Position numbers and translations under genes: made by a program. From the NCBI RefSeq assembly GCF_900141755.1, contig NZ_LT670844.1, positions 1,984,001-2,048,000 on the forward strand: DNA of 64,000 nucleotides, given 5' to 3'. The notes below the pieces were generated by a model. That model ran no database searches and was not told the origin of the DNA. It saw only the letters and a list, made by a program, of their open reading frames with translations. Position 1 is the stretch's first letter, and every line of letters starts with the position of its first letter. This DNA comes from Bradyrhizobium lablabi. GTDB taxonomy: Bacteria > Pseudomonadota > Alphaproteobacteria > Rhizobiales > Xanthobacteraceae. This document shows, piece by piece, positions 8,604 to 18,410 of the stretch.

Positions 8604-9272
8604 CTATTCCGCGACAACGATGAAGTAGTCTCTATTCCACGGCTGACCCATTGGCCCCACGACGGTCTCGTTGATTGTATCTATGGATACTTTAGAGAAG
8701 CCAGCGGACGCCAGAAGATTTCTGATTTCGGACTGTTCGTAGAACCGGAAACCGTGCTGGAAAACAGCACGGCCAACAGCGCTCCACGGTGCGAGCGCGC
8801 CAATCACAAAACGCCCATCCGACCGGAGAACGCGGCGAAGTTCCTGGAGATCGGCGACGGGATTTGGCCAGAAGTAAATCGTATTGAGCGCAAGCGCTTT
8901 GTCAAAAGTATTCGCATCGGCAGGGATCGCGGCGCTCGTGCCCTGCGCGAGAGTCACCCGCCCTTTTAGTACATCGTCGGCATTGAACTCTGTCGCATCG
9001 ACCACCATGGTGTCTGAGATGTCGAGACCGAAATAGGTTACATCTGTCGACCGCGAAAGAATGCTCGGGATTTCGCGGCCATTGCCGAAGCCAATTTCTA
9101 TGACGCGGTCACCGGCGTTCATGCCTAGTTTTCGGAGCGATGCCGAATAGGCGCCAGCGTTGGATTTGTTCAGGTTTGCGGTAACGGCCTTGCCGATCTC
9201 GCCTTCGGGATGCCCAAGATGCTTTGCCAGCGCAGCCGGATCGAGGTTGGAAGTGTCTACCGATTCATTCAT
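8604..9272 (-). CDS. Class I SAM-dependent methyltransferase
   Basis: A 222-residue protein with a Rossmann-type methyltransferase domain. Motif I is VIEIGFGNGREIPSIL, the acidic loop follows at YFGLDIS, motif II/IV at FDKALALNTIYFWPNP and a later LRSDGRFVIGALAP. This architecture fits small-molecule methyltransferases of the UbiE/Methyltransf_11 type. The ATG 9272 has GGAGAG upstream. It stands alone on the minus strand between the IS remnant and a chorismate mutase fragment, so its substrate is unknown. Confidence 0.85.
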   Translation of the reverse strand: MNESVDTSNLDPAALAKHLGHPEGEIGKAVTANLNKSNAGAYSASLRKLGMNAGDRVIEIGFGNGREIPSILSRSTDVTYFGLDISDTMVVDATEFNADDVLKGRVTLAQGTSAAIPADANTFDKALALNTIYFWPNPVADLQELRRVLRSDGRFVIGALAPWSAVGRAVFQHGFRFYEQSEIRNLLASAGFSKVSIDTINETVVGPMGQPWNRDYFIVVAE

Positions 9273-9370
9273 CGAACTCTCCAGATCGGACTCAAACGAT
9301 ATTTATCTAGCATCGCTATTCGATCACCTCAGACCCGCGCAGATCACCACTACGTGTAGATCAAGCGATC

Positions 9371-9566
9371 GTGTCGCCGATCGATGAGTCTGATGATGGG
9401 CTGGCTGATGTCCGTTCCTCCGCCGCCATGGCCGAGCTTCAAGACATACGCGACAGTATCGACAATATAGATGCCTCGATCATCTACATGCTGGCGGAGC
9501 GCTTCCGGTGTACCCAGAAGGTTGGAGTGTTGAAGGCGCGGCACAACTTGCCGCCCGCTGACCCCG
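9371..9566 (+). pseudogene. Chorismate mutase, 5' two-thirds only
   Basis: This plus-strand fragment repeats the N-terminal part of the gene at 2669-2998: AELQDIRDSIDNIDASIIYM, then AERFRCTQKVGVLKARHNLP and ADP, after which similarity ends abruptly near 9566. The C-terminal helix with its catalytic residues is missing. The upstream sequence still resembles that of the intact copy (GTGTCGCCGATCGA...). Unlike the copies at 7.1, 14.7 and 18.5 kb it is not joined to an inverted 3' piece. Confidence 0.75.
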
Positions 9567-10298
9567 GCGCGAAAATCCGAATAGCCGGAATTTATAGCGC
9601 TTTGATTTGCATCCTGAACTTTGAGACACAATTAGACGACTCGGCTTCGACGTGCAGTTGCCAGACCCCCGTTCATCAGCAGCTGACCAAGTCCATTTCG
9701 ATGGAAACGACATAGATAGAGCTGCTGATCTCAATCTCGGGGCCAGAGACCGCATTTGGCGAGATAAGCGCGACCAAGTAGCCAATGGCTGAACGTCTCA
9801 CGGCTGTTTCGACCACGCAAATGTGCGCGAGTTCATTCGCGAGCCAAAGCCGATAGCTCTCGATAGAGCGCTCTGTTTCCGCGTAGGGCAGGAGATCGGC
9901 CACCTCGGAACGACCGGCATATGTTCCAGAAAAGTTGCTCGGCCGAGTAGCGAAAGAGCCGCTTCGTCGCCAGGTACGCAATGCCGTAGATGAACTCCAA
10001 ATCCCCTCTACGCGGTAGCGAAATCAGACGGATTTAAAAGGCTTGCCTCACGTAACTTCTTCATCGGCCAATCTCAAGTTGGCGCACAAGAAGACGTGAT
10101 TGATGCTCCCCTCACCCGGCATAGCGGATGATTCCGCCCTTGGAAGGCTGGCTTGTGGGATCCAAAGAGAATTGCGACATCAGTTGACAACAAGTCATCC
10201 GTGATACTCCCGGCTTACGTACATTTGTCATGCGTCGACTGGCCATTTGATCCGATCGGCATGTAATTGGCGACCGTCGGCGTGGCCCTGTCGATCGA
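9567..10298. other. Gap of about 730 bp without a recognised gene
   Basis: Downstream of the chorismate mutase fragment there are only short open frames. One on the minus strand (9676-9981, 101 codons) has no motif I recognise; adjacent frames give equally plausible peptides, which suggests decayed sequence. No RNA gene, terminator or operator could be supported. Confidence 0.4.
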
Positions 10299-11861
10299 TC
10301 AGAGGTAATCAGCCTTCAATATCTCTGCGCAGCGTTCGCCGATGATGACACAAGGAGCCATTGCGTTGCCGGTTGATATGCGCGGCATAATCGACGCGTC
10401 CGCGATACGAAGGTTGTCGATCCCATAGACCTTAAGGCGACTGTCGACGACCGACATGGGATCGCGTCCCATCTTGGCCGTACAGCTCTGGTGCCAAATG
10501 GTACTCACGGCGTTCCGCACGATCTGCTCAAGCGCAGATCCCTTTAAAGGTCCCGGTGTTATCTCGCGTTTGAGAAAGGGGCGAAAAACATCAGAGTCTG
10601 CTATATCCCGACACAGTTCTATAGCGGTGGTCACAGCCTTCAGGTCGCCTGGATCCCCAAAAATGTTGGCGTGGATCTCGATCGGATCAAGCGGATTCGC
10701 TCCTGTCAGACGGAGATGACCTCGGCTCTTGGGCCGTACAAGGATCGGCACCATGGTCATCGAATCCGCAGATGCCTGGACTTGGAGCCTCTGGAATATC
10801 TGAACGTCAGGAGTTTCGAGACTGGGGTCACTCTTCCAAAAAAGAATTGCCTGGGCAACATTTCCGGATTCCCCAACCGGTTGTTGACACTCCCACATAC
10901 AGTTTGCGAACGTTAAATGATCCTGAAAGTTTTGCCCAACGCCCGGAAGATGCTGCACGAGTGGAATTCCTAGGCGCTGTAACTCGGATTGATCCCCGAT
11001 TCCAGATTGCATCAGCAGTTTCGGTGTATTGATCGCTCCGAGCGCCAGCACGACCTCCAATCCCCCAATGCGGCGAACTTTGCTTTTGTAGGCGATCTCA
11101 ATCCCACATGTCCGTTTGCCTTCAAGGATCAGCCGCGTGACCGTTGCATGCGTGAGCACCGTCAAGTTTGGCCGATCCATGTAAGGAAAGGTGTACGAGC
11201 GAAAAATTGAAAGGCGCCGTCCATCCTGGATTCGAAATTCGCCCGCGGAGCAGCCGCCTTCGCCTTCCATCATACGGCCATTCAGGTTTTCGAAGGTTGG
11301 GATCCCCATCGAGCGCGCGCTCTCGCACATGGCTGAGCCGATCGGCTGGAGGTGAGCGGGCGAGACAAAAACGGGTCCCCCCGTTCCGCGGTGCTCGGTA
11401 TCCGGCTCACCGCTCCAATCTTCAATGCGCCGATAGATCCGCTTCACAGATTCATAGTTCCACGCCATGTCGTCGGTTTCAGATGCAAAGAAATCCCAAT
11501 CGGTCTTGTGCCCACGCACCCAGGACATCGCATTGATGCTGGAGCCGCCTCCCAACACCTTGCCCATGTTCATTGGTATGGATCGCCCGTTAAGGTGCGC
11601 ATTGGGCTGGGCTTGAAAGTTCCAGTCGCGCTCGCTTGCCAAATTGGTGCGCCACAATGAGGCCTTCATAACATTTGGGGTGTCGTCGTTGCCGCCTGCC
11701 TCTACCAGCAGCACGTTCACGTCCGGATTCTCGGCAAGTCGACGCGCTACCACCGAGCCAGAAGAACCGGAACCGCAAACGATGAAGTCATAACAGGATT
11801 TCAATTCGGCGCTGAGTTTTTCCTGATTTGCACGTATGCGCGAACCTAGATCTTCGGACAT
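10299..11861 (-). CDS. GMC-family FAD-dependent oxidoreductase 1
   Basis: Glucose-methanol-choline oxidoreductase of 520 residues, oxidising an alcohol to the aldehyde or ketone with FAD. The ADP-binding motif YDFIVCGSGSSGSVVARRLA is near residues 24-43. GMC signature 1 (GKVLGGGSSINAM) and signature 2 (GAINTPKLLMQSGIGD) are present. The active-site His457 lies in TIWHQSCTAKMG, and a C-terminal NAMAPCVIIGERCAE completes the family pattern. The start at 11861 is preferred to a longer one (11939) because the second GMC protein of this window begins at the same place (MSDNLATRIRVNQ versus MSEDLGSRIRANQ). It is transcribed away from cassette R2. Confidence 0.9.
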   Translation of the reverse strand: MSEDLGSRIRANQEKLSAELKSCYDFIVCGSGSSGSVVARRLAENPDVNVLLVEAGGNDDTPNVMKASLWRTNLASERDWNFQAQPNAHLNGRSIPMNMGKVLGGGSSINAMSWVRGHKTDWDFFASETDDMAWNYESVKRIYRRIEDWSGEPDTEHRGTGGPVFVSPAHLQPIGSAMCESARSMGIPTFENLNGRMMEGEGGCSAGEFRIQDGRRLSIFRSYTFPYMDRPNLTVLTHATVTRLILEGKRTCGIEIAYKSKVRRIGGLEVVLALGAINTPKLLMQSGIGDQSELQRLGIPLVQHLPGVGQNFQDHLTFANCMWECQQPVGESGNVAQAILFWKSDPSLETPDVQIFQRLQVQASADSMTMVPILVRPKSRGHLRLTGANPLDPIEIHANIFGDPGDLKAVTTAIELCRDIADSDVFRPFLKREITPGPLKGSALEQIVRNAVSTIWHQSCTAKMGRDPMSVVDSRLKVYGIDNLRIADASIMPRISTGNAMAPCVIIGERCAEILKADYL

Positions 11862-11963
11862 GCGATTAACTGTTTCGCAAAGTGGAGTTATCAACGTATG
11901 CGCCCAACTTCGGGAGTCCGCTATCGATCGACTCATCATGCTGCTGCCCCTACAAGTTTAATC

Positions 11964-12239
11964 ATGCCTTTGACGGACACAGAATGAAGGTGCCGAACTA
12001 CAGCAACGTTTCTACTTTGGAAAAGCGCGTTACGGCTGTAGCATAGTTTTATTAATGAACCTGTATGGGTGAAAGCGTATTGCGCGGATACCGAATCATG
12101 CGTCGAGGTTGATGCGACAGAAAGCTTGTCGCCGACTAGTTTCACAAATGCGTGACGAGATCGAGGGAGTTAGCGATCTCACGTCCAGAAGTGCCCGCAA
12201 GCAAGACACCTCTTTACAAGTTTAACAATGGAACCTACT
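11964..12239. repeat. Divergent promoter cassette R2
   Basis: Second copy of the roughly 270-bp intergenic cassette (see 4555 and 25829). Here it separates GMC oxidoreductase 1 (minus) from a decayed gene (plus). The inverted repeat is slightly degenerate, TTAC-GGCT-GTAG at 12030-12041. The same element thus drives a different gene pair than R1 and R3. Confidence 0.7.
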
Positions 12240-12556
12240 GTTTTCCATCGCGAACAGGCTGCCAGTGAAGAGCCCCGAGCGGCGCGCCTGATCAACGACA
12301 TCGTGATCGGCGAGGAGACTGATGTCGATCCGGAGGGCTCCTACATCAGCCAACTCGATCTCTAGCTCCGCGCCATGGCGGACGTCGGCGCCAATTCGAC
12401 ATGTTCCGCTCACTTGCGCGGGTCGGTACTTCGGTCGAAGCGGCTATGGTGAGGTCCGGTGTGCCGCCTCATGTGCAAGCCTTTGTCGCGCATACGATGG
12501 CGCTGGCCCAGTCGGGGTTGACGGAAAAGGTCTTAGCTGCCTTTGGTCCAAAATAG
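12240..12556 (+). pseudogene. DUF3050-like C-terminal remnant
   Basis: Decayed 3' end of a gene. One frame reads EPRAARLINDIVIGEETDVD then GSYISQLDL before a stop, and a second frame continues EAAMVRSGVPPHVQAFVAHT to a stop at 12556. The pattern (LINDIVIGEE, GxYISxxDLY, VRxFV) resembles the C-terminal half of DUF3050 heme-oxygenase-like proteins. That assignment is from memory and tentative. The frameshift is near 12395. The N-terminal half is missing; cassette R2 sits directly upstream. Confidence 0.45.
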
Positions 12557-12574
12557 ATTCAACTGGAGGCCACC

Positions 12575-13570
12575 ATGCATCCCATCGATGATTCTATCGG
12601 CGAGCCGGCATTGGATTTCGAGGCTTGGAGAGCTTTGATCCAGTCGTTTTGTGGCCGGTACCACCCCGAGGGAATCGAGCCGAGCGTTTTTGCCGGCTGG
12701 GTGCACCCCTTTAGTTTGTGGGAATTCTTGGCACTGGATATTGGTTCCAATGCTCAGCGAATCGAGCGGACAAAGCGAGATGTTCGCCTTGATGGTATGG
12801 AGTATTACGCTGCGGTGTTTCAACTCGCTGGTCGCTCGGCGATCAGCCAGAATGATCAGGTCGTGTCATTGGATGTGGGCGAGGTCGCGCTCGTCGACGC
12901 GACCCGTCCTTTGACATACCTATCAAGCGATGAGAACACTCTGTGGAATTGCCTGTCTATTCAACTGCCGCGGCAATCACTGGTTTCTCACCTCGGCTTC
13001 GAGCCGCAGGGGGGTATTTTTAGGCGCAGAACACTCGCCGGGCGCCTGCTCCTCGATATCTTTCGGAATGCCGACAACGCGGAGAGAATAGCGTGTGCCT
13101 CGGCTGACCCCTACATGCGGTTGGCAATTTATGATCTCATCGGTGCGTTATTTGCGCCGTCTGCCCCTTCCCCAACCTCCCGCCATGCCGACAGGCTGTT
13201 TACTCGTATCCGTGATGTCGTTATGGATCGCTTTGCCGATCCAGATCTCCGTCCTCGTGACGTAGCAGCTGAATTGGGGATTTCCGTGCGCTACCTTCAG
13301 AAGCTCTTCGCGCTCCGGGGCTCGACCTGCAGCGATTTCATCCAGTCGCTTCGTCTGGATCACGCCGTACGACTTCTGCATCGTCGGGCATTGACAAAGA
13401 CACGCCAGCCTCTCAGCGAGATTGCCTATACCTGCGGCTTTCGCGACTACACTAATTTTGCACAACAATTCCGTCGTCGGTTCGGACACACGCCGAGCGC
13501 CCACTCCGATGGAGACGGTCGCGGCGTCAATGGAACAGTGCGCACCACCAATAGTGAAAGTGCGGTTTAG
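12575..13570 (+). CDS. AraC-family transcriptional regulator
   Basis: Regulator of 331 residues: an N-terminal AraC_binding_2-like sensor region (residues about 30-200) followed by the double helix-turn-helix (about 215-315). The second HTH reads LSEIAYTCGFRDYTNFAQQF followed by RRRFGHTP, the classic AraC signature. The ATG is preceded by GGAGG at ideal spacing. It is followed 75 bp later by the dead alcohol dehydrogenase, which it probably once controlled. The last 60 or so codons and the downstream gene are duplicated in inverted orientation at 22.4-23.3 kb. Confidence 0.88.
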   Translation: MHPIDDSIGEPALDFEAWRALIQSFCGRYHPEGIEPSVFAGWVHPFSLWEFLALDIGSNAQRIERTKRDVRLDGMEYYAAVFQLAGRSAISQNDQVVSLDVGEVALVDATRPLTYLSSDENTLWNCLSIQLPRQSLVSHLGFEPQGGIFRRRTLAGRLLLDIFRNADNAERIACASADPYMRLAIYDLIGALFAPSAPSPTSRHADRLFTRIRDVVMDRFADPDLRPRDVAAELGISVRYLQKLFALRGSTCSDFIQSLRLDHAVRLLHRRALTKTRQPLSEIAYTCGFRDYTNFAQQFRRRFGHTPSAHSDGDGRGVNGTVRTTNSESAV

Positions 13571-13645
13571 GGCCAAGACGCCGACCGGCCCGTGACCTAG
13601 ATTTATCTGCGACACCGGTGCGGGTCCGTTTGCAGAGACGCCATT

Positions 13646-14250
13646 ATGAATACGCTTACGACTTTCAAAAGCTGTGCCGCGCTCTCTCGAGCGGCGCCCC
13701 TCCTCCCCTTCAAATACAGTCCCGGTCCGCTTGGTGCCGAACAGGTCGATATCTCCGTGAAACTATTGCGGCGTCTGTCGGGCCGACATCTCGATGATCG
13801 ATGACACCTGGGGATTTATTAGCACCTTTCCGGTGCTGCCGGGCCACGAGGTCGTAGGCACCATCGCCGGGGCTGGGCCGCAGGTGAAACACCTACAAAT
13901 GGGCCAGCGGGTTGGCTTGGGCTGGCAGTCGGCGAGCTGCATGTTCTGCCATCAACGCCGGTCGGGCGAACACAATCTTCACCCGCAGCAAGAGCGCACC
14001 ATCGCGCATGGACACGGCAGTTTCGCCGATCGGGTCCGTTGCGATTGGACCTTTGCCCTGGTTTTGCCAGAGACGCTCACTTTCGAAACGTCCGGACCGC
14101 AGTTTTGTGCCGGCATCACCGTGCTCAATGCGATGGTGCACTTCGGCGTGAAGCCGTCGGATCGTGTCGGGGTCATCGGCATCGGTGGCCTGGGACATCT
14201 GGCGCTGCAATTGTTGCACACGTGGGCTGCGACGTGCATGCGTTCAGTTC
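13646..14250 (+). pseudogene. Zinc-dependent alcohol dehydrogenase (YahK-like), copy 1, broken
   Basis: NAD(P)-dependent medium-chain alcohol dehydrogenase remnant. It opens with AAPLLPFKYSPGPLG; then one extra A near 13762 shifts the frame. The next frame holds VNYCGVCRADISMIDD, PGHEVVGTIAGAG, GWQSASCMFCHQRRSGEHNL (part of the structural zinc cysteines, degraded) and VGVIGIGGLGHLALQ (NAD(P)-binding). A second shift (missing G in ACGTGGGCTGCGACG, near 14224) follows, and the remaining third of the protein is absent. The same missing G occurs in copy 2, so it predates the duplication. Confidence 0.8.
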
Positions 14251-14270
14251 AAGCGACGGGAGAATTTCGA

Positions 14271-14639
14271 ATGACCGCGAGACACTTCATCGTGCAGAAG
14301 GCCACGACCTTCGACGTCGCGAGCGACGGCACCAGCTTTCGCATGAACTTCATCTGTCGGGACGGTAGTCAGGTTTCACTCAGCCTTCCGACTGAATGTC
14401 TCCATGGGTTCATGATGACGTTACCGCAAATGATGAGGCAGGCGCTCCGGACCCGAGGCGATAACGAGAGCCTAGGTCTCGTCTATCCGGTTGACAACCT
14501 ACGCATCGAGCATTCCTCCGAACCGAACGCTTTCATCGTGACTCTAACGACGATGGACGGTTTCGAAGCGTCGTACGGTCTCTCACGACAACAGATGATG
14601 GATTTCGAGGGTGTCGCCGACACCGTTGAGCGCGAATGA
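14271..14639 (+). CDS. Conserved-looking hypothetical protein, 122 residues
   Basis: Begins at ATG 14271 (GGGAG about 9 bases upstream) within the frame that continues from the dead alcohol dehydrogenase, so the longer fusion is an artefact. The protein reads TARHFIVQKATTFDVASDG with later SLSLPTECLHGFMMTLPQMM and a polar C-terminus (SRQQMMDFEGVADTVERE). No leader, membrane helix or known catalytic motif is visible, and I do not recognise the family. Its stop codon overlaps the left end of the 0.5-kb repeat that begins at 14637. Confidence 0.6.
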   Translation: MTARHFIVQKATTFDVASDGTSFRMNFICRDGSQVSLSLPTECLHGFMMTLPQMMRQALRTRGDNESLGLVYPVDNLRIEHSSEPNAFIVTLTTMDGFEASYGLSRQQMMDFEGVADTVERE

Positions 14640-15144
14640 TGTTCGTTTGCGGCGAGGCTCGGTGAGCGCCAAAGAGCGCCAGCGCGGTGGCCGCCGTTTC
14701 ATTATCTGCAATTACAAAGCCGCTAGGATTATCCTCAAGCGAAATGGGAACGTGTTTGGAGCACTCGGGTCGGAGATCAAAAAGTCTAATCATAACGTGG
14801 GTAATGTCGACCGCTCCGCCCAAAGGCAAGACACTTTGCAAACTCTGGATCAAGTTTAGCAGCAGACGCAAACTCGCGGAGACGGGTGACTTGCCGCCTT
14901 CTGCAGGGCCAAGGGAGGATGCCACTTACCAGCGAGATCTTCTCGATGACACCACTTTCTTACACGATCGACAGACTCCGACAGAAGACTCATTTGCAAT
15001 GTGCGCCGCGGCCTGCATGATTCCTATCGCCTTTATCGGTTAAAATTTTCGACTTACAAAAACTCGGAATCAGCGCTGATCATATTCGGTACATTGGCGG
15101 GATTCATACAATTGCTGGATGCGGGGGTTAGAGGTGTTGCAGCA
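14637..15144. repeat. 0.5-kb dispersed repeat, copy A, containing a scrambled chorismate mutase remnant
   Basis: Matches 18411-18922 closely over its whole length. From left: sequence normally upstream of the chorismate mutase start, the first codons of that gene (GTTTGGAGCACTCGGG...), a join at GTCGACCGCTCCGCCC, then the 3' part of the same gene in inverted orientation (CAAACTCTGGATCAAG), followed by about 230 bp of non-coding sequence shared only with copy B. In both copies it starts exactly at the stop codon of the upstream gene (ATGATGTT). It is not a coding region. Confidence 0.75.
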
Positions 15145-15379
15145 TGATCCGGGGAAGGCGATCAGGCCTCTCGTCATTGCCGCATTCCAATTTTTCGCGC
15201 TGTACTTGTTGAGCAGCTCCGCGCGAACCAGCTCGGAATAGCGACTGCCACCAGATCTGTCGGGGTATAATCGTGGTCCTCTCCCTTCGGTCGTGCCGTT
15301 GCGTCGAGCCTATTAATAATTGGATCCGGTATATCCCTCGGTCGCGGTGACGCGTCTGCGAATCGGTCAGAAGATTTCC

Positions 15380-15494
15380 CTGAGTTGCTTCCATTCCGCT
15401 GCTTCTGCCTACCAGTATTCCATTCTTTCTTGGCAATCGCAGCCCGCTCACGGCACATCACTTCCAACGCTGCAAATTGTTCTTTTGAACTCAT
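15380..15494 (-). pseudogene. Broken paralogue of the small protein at 24020
   Basis: Starts MSSKEQFAALEVMCRERAAI, matching MYSKKQFAALEAMCRELAAL of the 66-residue protein at 24020-24220. After KKE a one-base deletion shifts the frame. In the restored frame EYW is followed by a TAG where the intact copy has CTG, then AEAAEWKQLREIF and a stop. The upstream non-coding region is also shared with the intact copy. Confidence 0.65.
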
Positions 15495-15727
15495 TGGAGC
15501 TCCCCGATTAATTTCCGCCGTCTAACCTGCTCCTTATGAAGGCCAACTGAAGATCATGTAACGCGACTTGACACGTTCGTGAGTAAGGCTCCGAACATTG
15601 AAATGTGGGGCAAGTTTCCTTCCGTATTTTTCCTTCGAAACCGCCTTCGAAAAATTGCAGCTACAACCGTAACCTCATTCGCAAATGGTGAAACTCGGCG
15701 GCAACTTGAGTGTCGTAGGTCTGAACG

Positions 15728-16840
15728 ATGGTCCAAACAGCCCAATATCCGATGAATAAATTGTTCGAACCATTATCTTTTTGCCATGGCCCGGCGATGC
15801 CAAATCGATTCATGTTGGCGCCCATGACGAACCAACAAAGCCATGCTGACGGAACGCTGTCGGATGAAGAGTATCGATGGCTGGTGATGCGGGCAAAGGG
15901 CGGATTCGGGGCCGTCATGACGTGCGGAGCGCACGTCGTCCCGAGCGGCCAGGGTTTCCCTGGGACCCTCAGCATCTCTTCAGATTTGCACATCGCTGGG
16001 CTCACAAGATTGGCAAGGGGCATCAAGCAGGAAGGTAGCCTGGCAATCGTACAGCTTTTTCACGCTGGGTCCCGATCTCCACGGGATTTGATCGGACAAG
16101 CTCCGCTTTCCCCGATTGATGATTTAAGCACGGGATCTAGGGGCATGACGACAGCAGAGGTTGAGGAATTGGTGGAGGGTTTTATCGTTGCAGCATTACG
16201 GGCCGAAAAAGCCGGATTTGACGGAGTGGAAATCCACGCTGCTCACGGCTACCTGCCTTGTGCCTTCCTAAGCCCGGCTTCCAACCTCCGCACAGACAGA
16301 TATGGTGGTTCACTGGAAAATCGAGCGCGCTTCGTGCGGGAGATCATTGCCGGTATTCGAAAGCGCTGCGGCGTAGAATTCAGCATCGGCCTCCGGTTGT
16401 CGGTCGAACGCTTTGGATTGGAACTCGAAGAGACCTGCCGAGTTGCGCAGGATTTCATGAGCGAAAAGACAATCGATTTTATCGATATGTCACTGTGGGA
16501 TGTTTTTAAGGAGCCGGCCGACGAGGGGTTTCAGGGGCGGAGTCTCATGTCTTATTTCACGGAACTCAATCGCGGAGATGTGCGATTGGGGGTCGCGGGA
16601 AAGATCATGTCGGCTGCAGATGCGAAGGCGTGTCTTGATGCCGGTGCGGATTTTGTATTGAACGGACGGGCGGCGGTTCTCCATCACAACTTTCCACGCA
16701 AAGCTCATGCAGACGACTCTTTCGAATCGGTGCCTGCGCCTGTCTCGCGTGCGTACCTGGAGGCCGAAGGCCTTGGCCCCTCGTTTATCCAATGTATGGC
16801 AGACTGGTTCGATTTTGTAATCGAACCTGATGCCAAATGA
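15728..16840 (+). CDS. Old Yellow Enzyme-type NADH:flavin oxidoreductase
   Basis: FMN-dependent TIM-barrel oxidoreductase of 370 residues (362 from the alternative ATG at 15752). Family features: FMN-side NRFMLAPMTN, the substrate-anion pair in VEIHAAHGYL (His-x-x-His), the SLENRARFVREII segment, and C-terminal VAGKIMSAADAKACL with ADFVLNGRAA. These enzymes reduce activated C=C bonds of enones or act in catabolic dienoyl reductions. Only 39 bp separate it from the glycosyltransferase gene downstream, so the two probably form a unit. The family is certain; the substrate is unknown. Confidence 0.9.
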   Translation: MVQTAQYPMNKLFEPLSFCHGPAMPNRFMLAPMTNQQSHADGTLSDEEYRWLVMRAKGGFGAVMTCGAHVVPSGQGFPGTLSISSDLHIAGLTRLARGIKQEGSLAIVQLFHAGSRSPRDLIGQAPLSPIDDLSTGSRGMTTAEVEELVEGFIVAALRAEKAGFDGVEIHAAHGYLPCAFLSPASNLRTDRYGGSLENRARFVREIIAGIRKRCGVEFSIGLRLSVERFGLELEETCRVAQDFMSEKTIDFIDMSLWDVFKEPADEGFQGRSLMSYFTELNRGDVRLGVAGKIMSAADAKACLDAGADFVLNGRAAVLHHNFPRKAHADDSFESVPAPVSRAYLEAEGLGPSFIQCMADWFDFVIEPDAK

Positions 16841-16879
16841 ATCTGAGACCACCATTGGCTTGTCGCGGGCAATAAACCG

Positions 16880-18133
16880 ATGCCGTATAATTTTCTCGTG
16901 GCCTCCTGGGCTGCCCCGGGCGACCTCGGCCCGATGCTCACCGCAGCGCGCCAGTTGCGTGCCAGAGGTCATGACGTTCGCTTCATTGCGCGTTCGGACG
17001 CGCGCGAACAGGTGGAGGCGGCGGGATTCAGGTTCGCTACCTGGCGGCGAACGCCGAGCTTTTCTCCCGTTGGAAACGACGCGGATGGCAATCCCATGCG
17101 ATACGCTTACGATAATTTTCTGTTTGGACCTGCCTCCGCGCATGCCGCCGATACCCGTGACGAAATTAATAACGCGCCAACTGACGCGCTCCTTGCTCAT
17201 GACTGTCTGTTTGGTTGCGCAATGGCGGCAGAAGCCGCGGGCATACCTTGCGCGTTACTTTCGCCTCATATTAGCTTACGGCCGCTGCCGGGCTTGCCAC
17301 CGTTAGGTAGCGGCATGCGGGCGCCGCGTACGCCCGAAGAGCGCGCCGAGGTCGAGGCTGCAAGTAGCCGGTACGCCGCTGTGATGAATGAGTGGCTTCC
17401 GATGCTGAACGACGCTCGCGCGAGCCTGGGCCTCGCTCCCCTGGACAACGTGATGGAGTTGTACGACCGCCCCGCACGCGTTCTGCTTGCGATCAGTGCG
17501 GCATTCGATTTCCCAGCTGACTACCTGCCCAAGAACGTGCGGTACATCGGACCCTTGCTCGACAACTCCGCCTGGTCGAAATCATGGGTAGCCCCGTGGC
17601 GTCATGGGCCGGACCGTCCGCGCGCGCTGATATCATTCAGCACCACTTTCAAAAACCAGGCCGATGCGCTGCAACGCACCTTGAACGCCGTGGCCGGGAT
17701 CGAAATGGATGCTGTTGCGACGGTCGGTGCTTTGGAGGGCGAAACTTTCCACGCACCGAAGAACGTGACATTGCTGCACAGCGCTCCCCATGATGCGGTG
17801 ATGAAAGAAATATCGCTGGTGGTGACCCACGGCGGCCACGGCACCGTCAGCCGTGCGTTGTTTCACGGCCTGCCGCTTCTGGTTATACCAGGAGGACCCG
17901 AAACGAACGACAACGGCTCACGGGTGGAAGCCCACGGTGCCGGGTTGACCTTGCCGTCGGCTGCCTCCGAAACGGAAATCGCCGCTGCACTGAACCGCCT
18001 CATCAGCGAACCGCATTTCTGCATCGCCGCGCGCCGACTGGGAGATGCGATCGCCGACGAAGTCAAATCGGCCCGGCTCGTTGGCGAGATGGAGGAGATT
18101 GTTAGAGCTTGCGACCTCGCCCCACGGGTTTGA
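16880..18133 (+). CDS. UGT/MGT-type glycosyltransferase (GT1-like)
   Basis: Glycosyltransferase of 417 residues with the GT-B fold. The N-terminal acceptor half starts FLVASWAAPGDLGPM with the usual LRARGHDVRFIA. The nucleotide-sugar binding C-terminal signature is LVVTHGGHGTVSRALFHGLP followed by GPETNDNGSRVEAHGAGLTL. Enzymes of this group transfer a sugar to small hydrophobic acceptors such as macrolides, flavonoids or xenobiotics. It follows the Old Yellow Enzyme gene, which suggests reduction and conjugation of one compound. No leader or membrane span is seen. Confidence 0.88.
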   Translation: MPYNFLVASWAAPGDLGPMLTAARQLRARGHDVRFIARSDAREQVEAAGFRFATWRRTPSFSPVGNDADGNPMRYAYDNFLFGPASAHAADTRDEINNAPTDALLAHDCLFGCAMAAEAAGIPCALLSPHISLRPLPGLPPLGSGMRAPRTPEERAEVEAASSRYAAVMNEWLPMLNDARASLGLAPLDNVMELYDRPARVLLAISAAFDFPADYLPKNVRYIGPLLDNSAWSKSWVAPWRHGPDRPRALISFSTTFKNQADALQRTLNAVAGIEMDAVATVGALEGETFHAPKNVTLLHSAPHDAVMKEISLVVTHGGHGTVSRALFHGLPLLVIPGGPETNDNGSRVEAHGAGLTLPSAASETEIAAALNRLISEPHFCIAARRLGDAIADEVKSARLVGEMEEIVRACDLAPRV

Positions 18134-18410
18134 CCTTGCCTGTGTACCGAGAACCTAAACTCGGTGACCACCTTGTCTTCGTCATGTGCTGCTGGTCATA
18201 CATGGCTACTGGCTGAAGATGAACAATCACAATCATTATTGGAGGTGAAACGCGAGCGCGAAGCGCCGCAATCAGACTGTAACTTTGAGCTCTACAGGAT
18301 AACCGGCCCGTCGCTTAAATCGGCTCCCGAAATGCTTGAAGAGTTCGCCGGGATTGACACACGATCCGAAGCCCTCCCCGATCGTCAGCCAAGTCTCGCA
18401 CATTTCAAAT

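Noticed and set aside
9676..9981. A 101-codon minus-strand open frame
   Set aside because: No recognisable motif, no clear start signal, and alternative frames look equally plausible; listed only as part of a gap.
13794..14270. Fusion of an alcohol dehydrogenase with the 122-residue hypothetical protein
   Set aside because: The fused frame arises from a truncated, frameshifted dehydrogenase running into the next gene, which has its own start and ribosome-binding site.
14919..15031. A 34-codon peptide conserved between the two 0.5-kb repeats
   Set aside because: The purine-rich stretch is directly against the ATG, so spacing is wrong. The copies share all their sequence, so conservation says nothing about coding.
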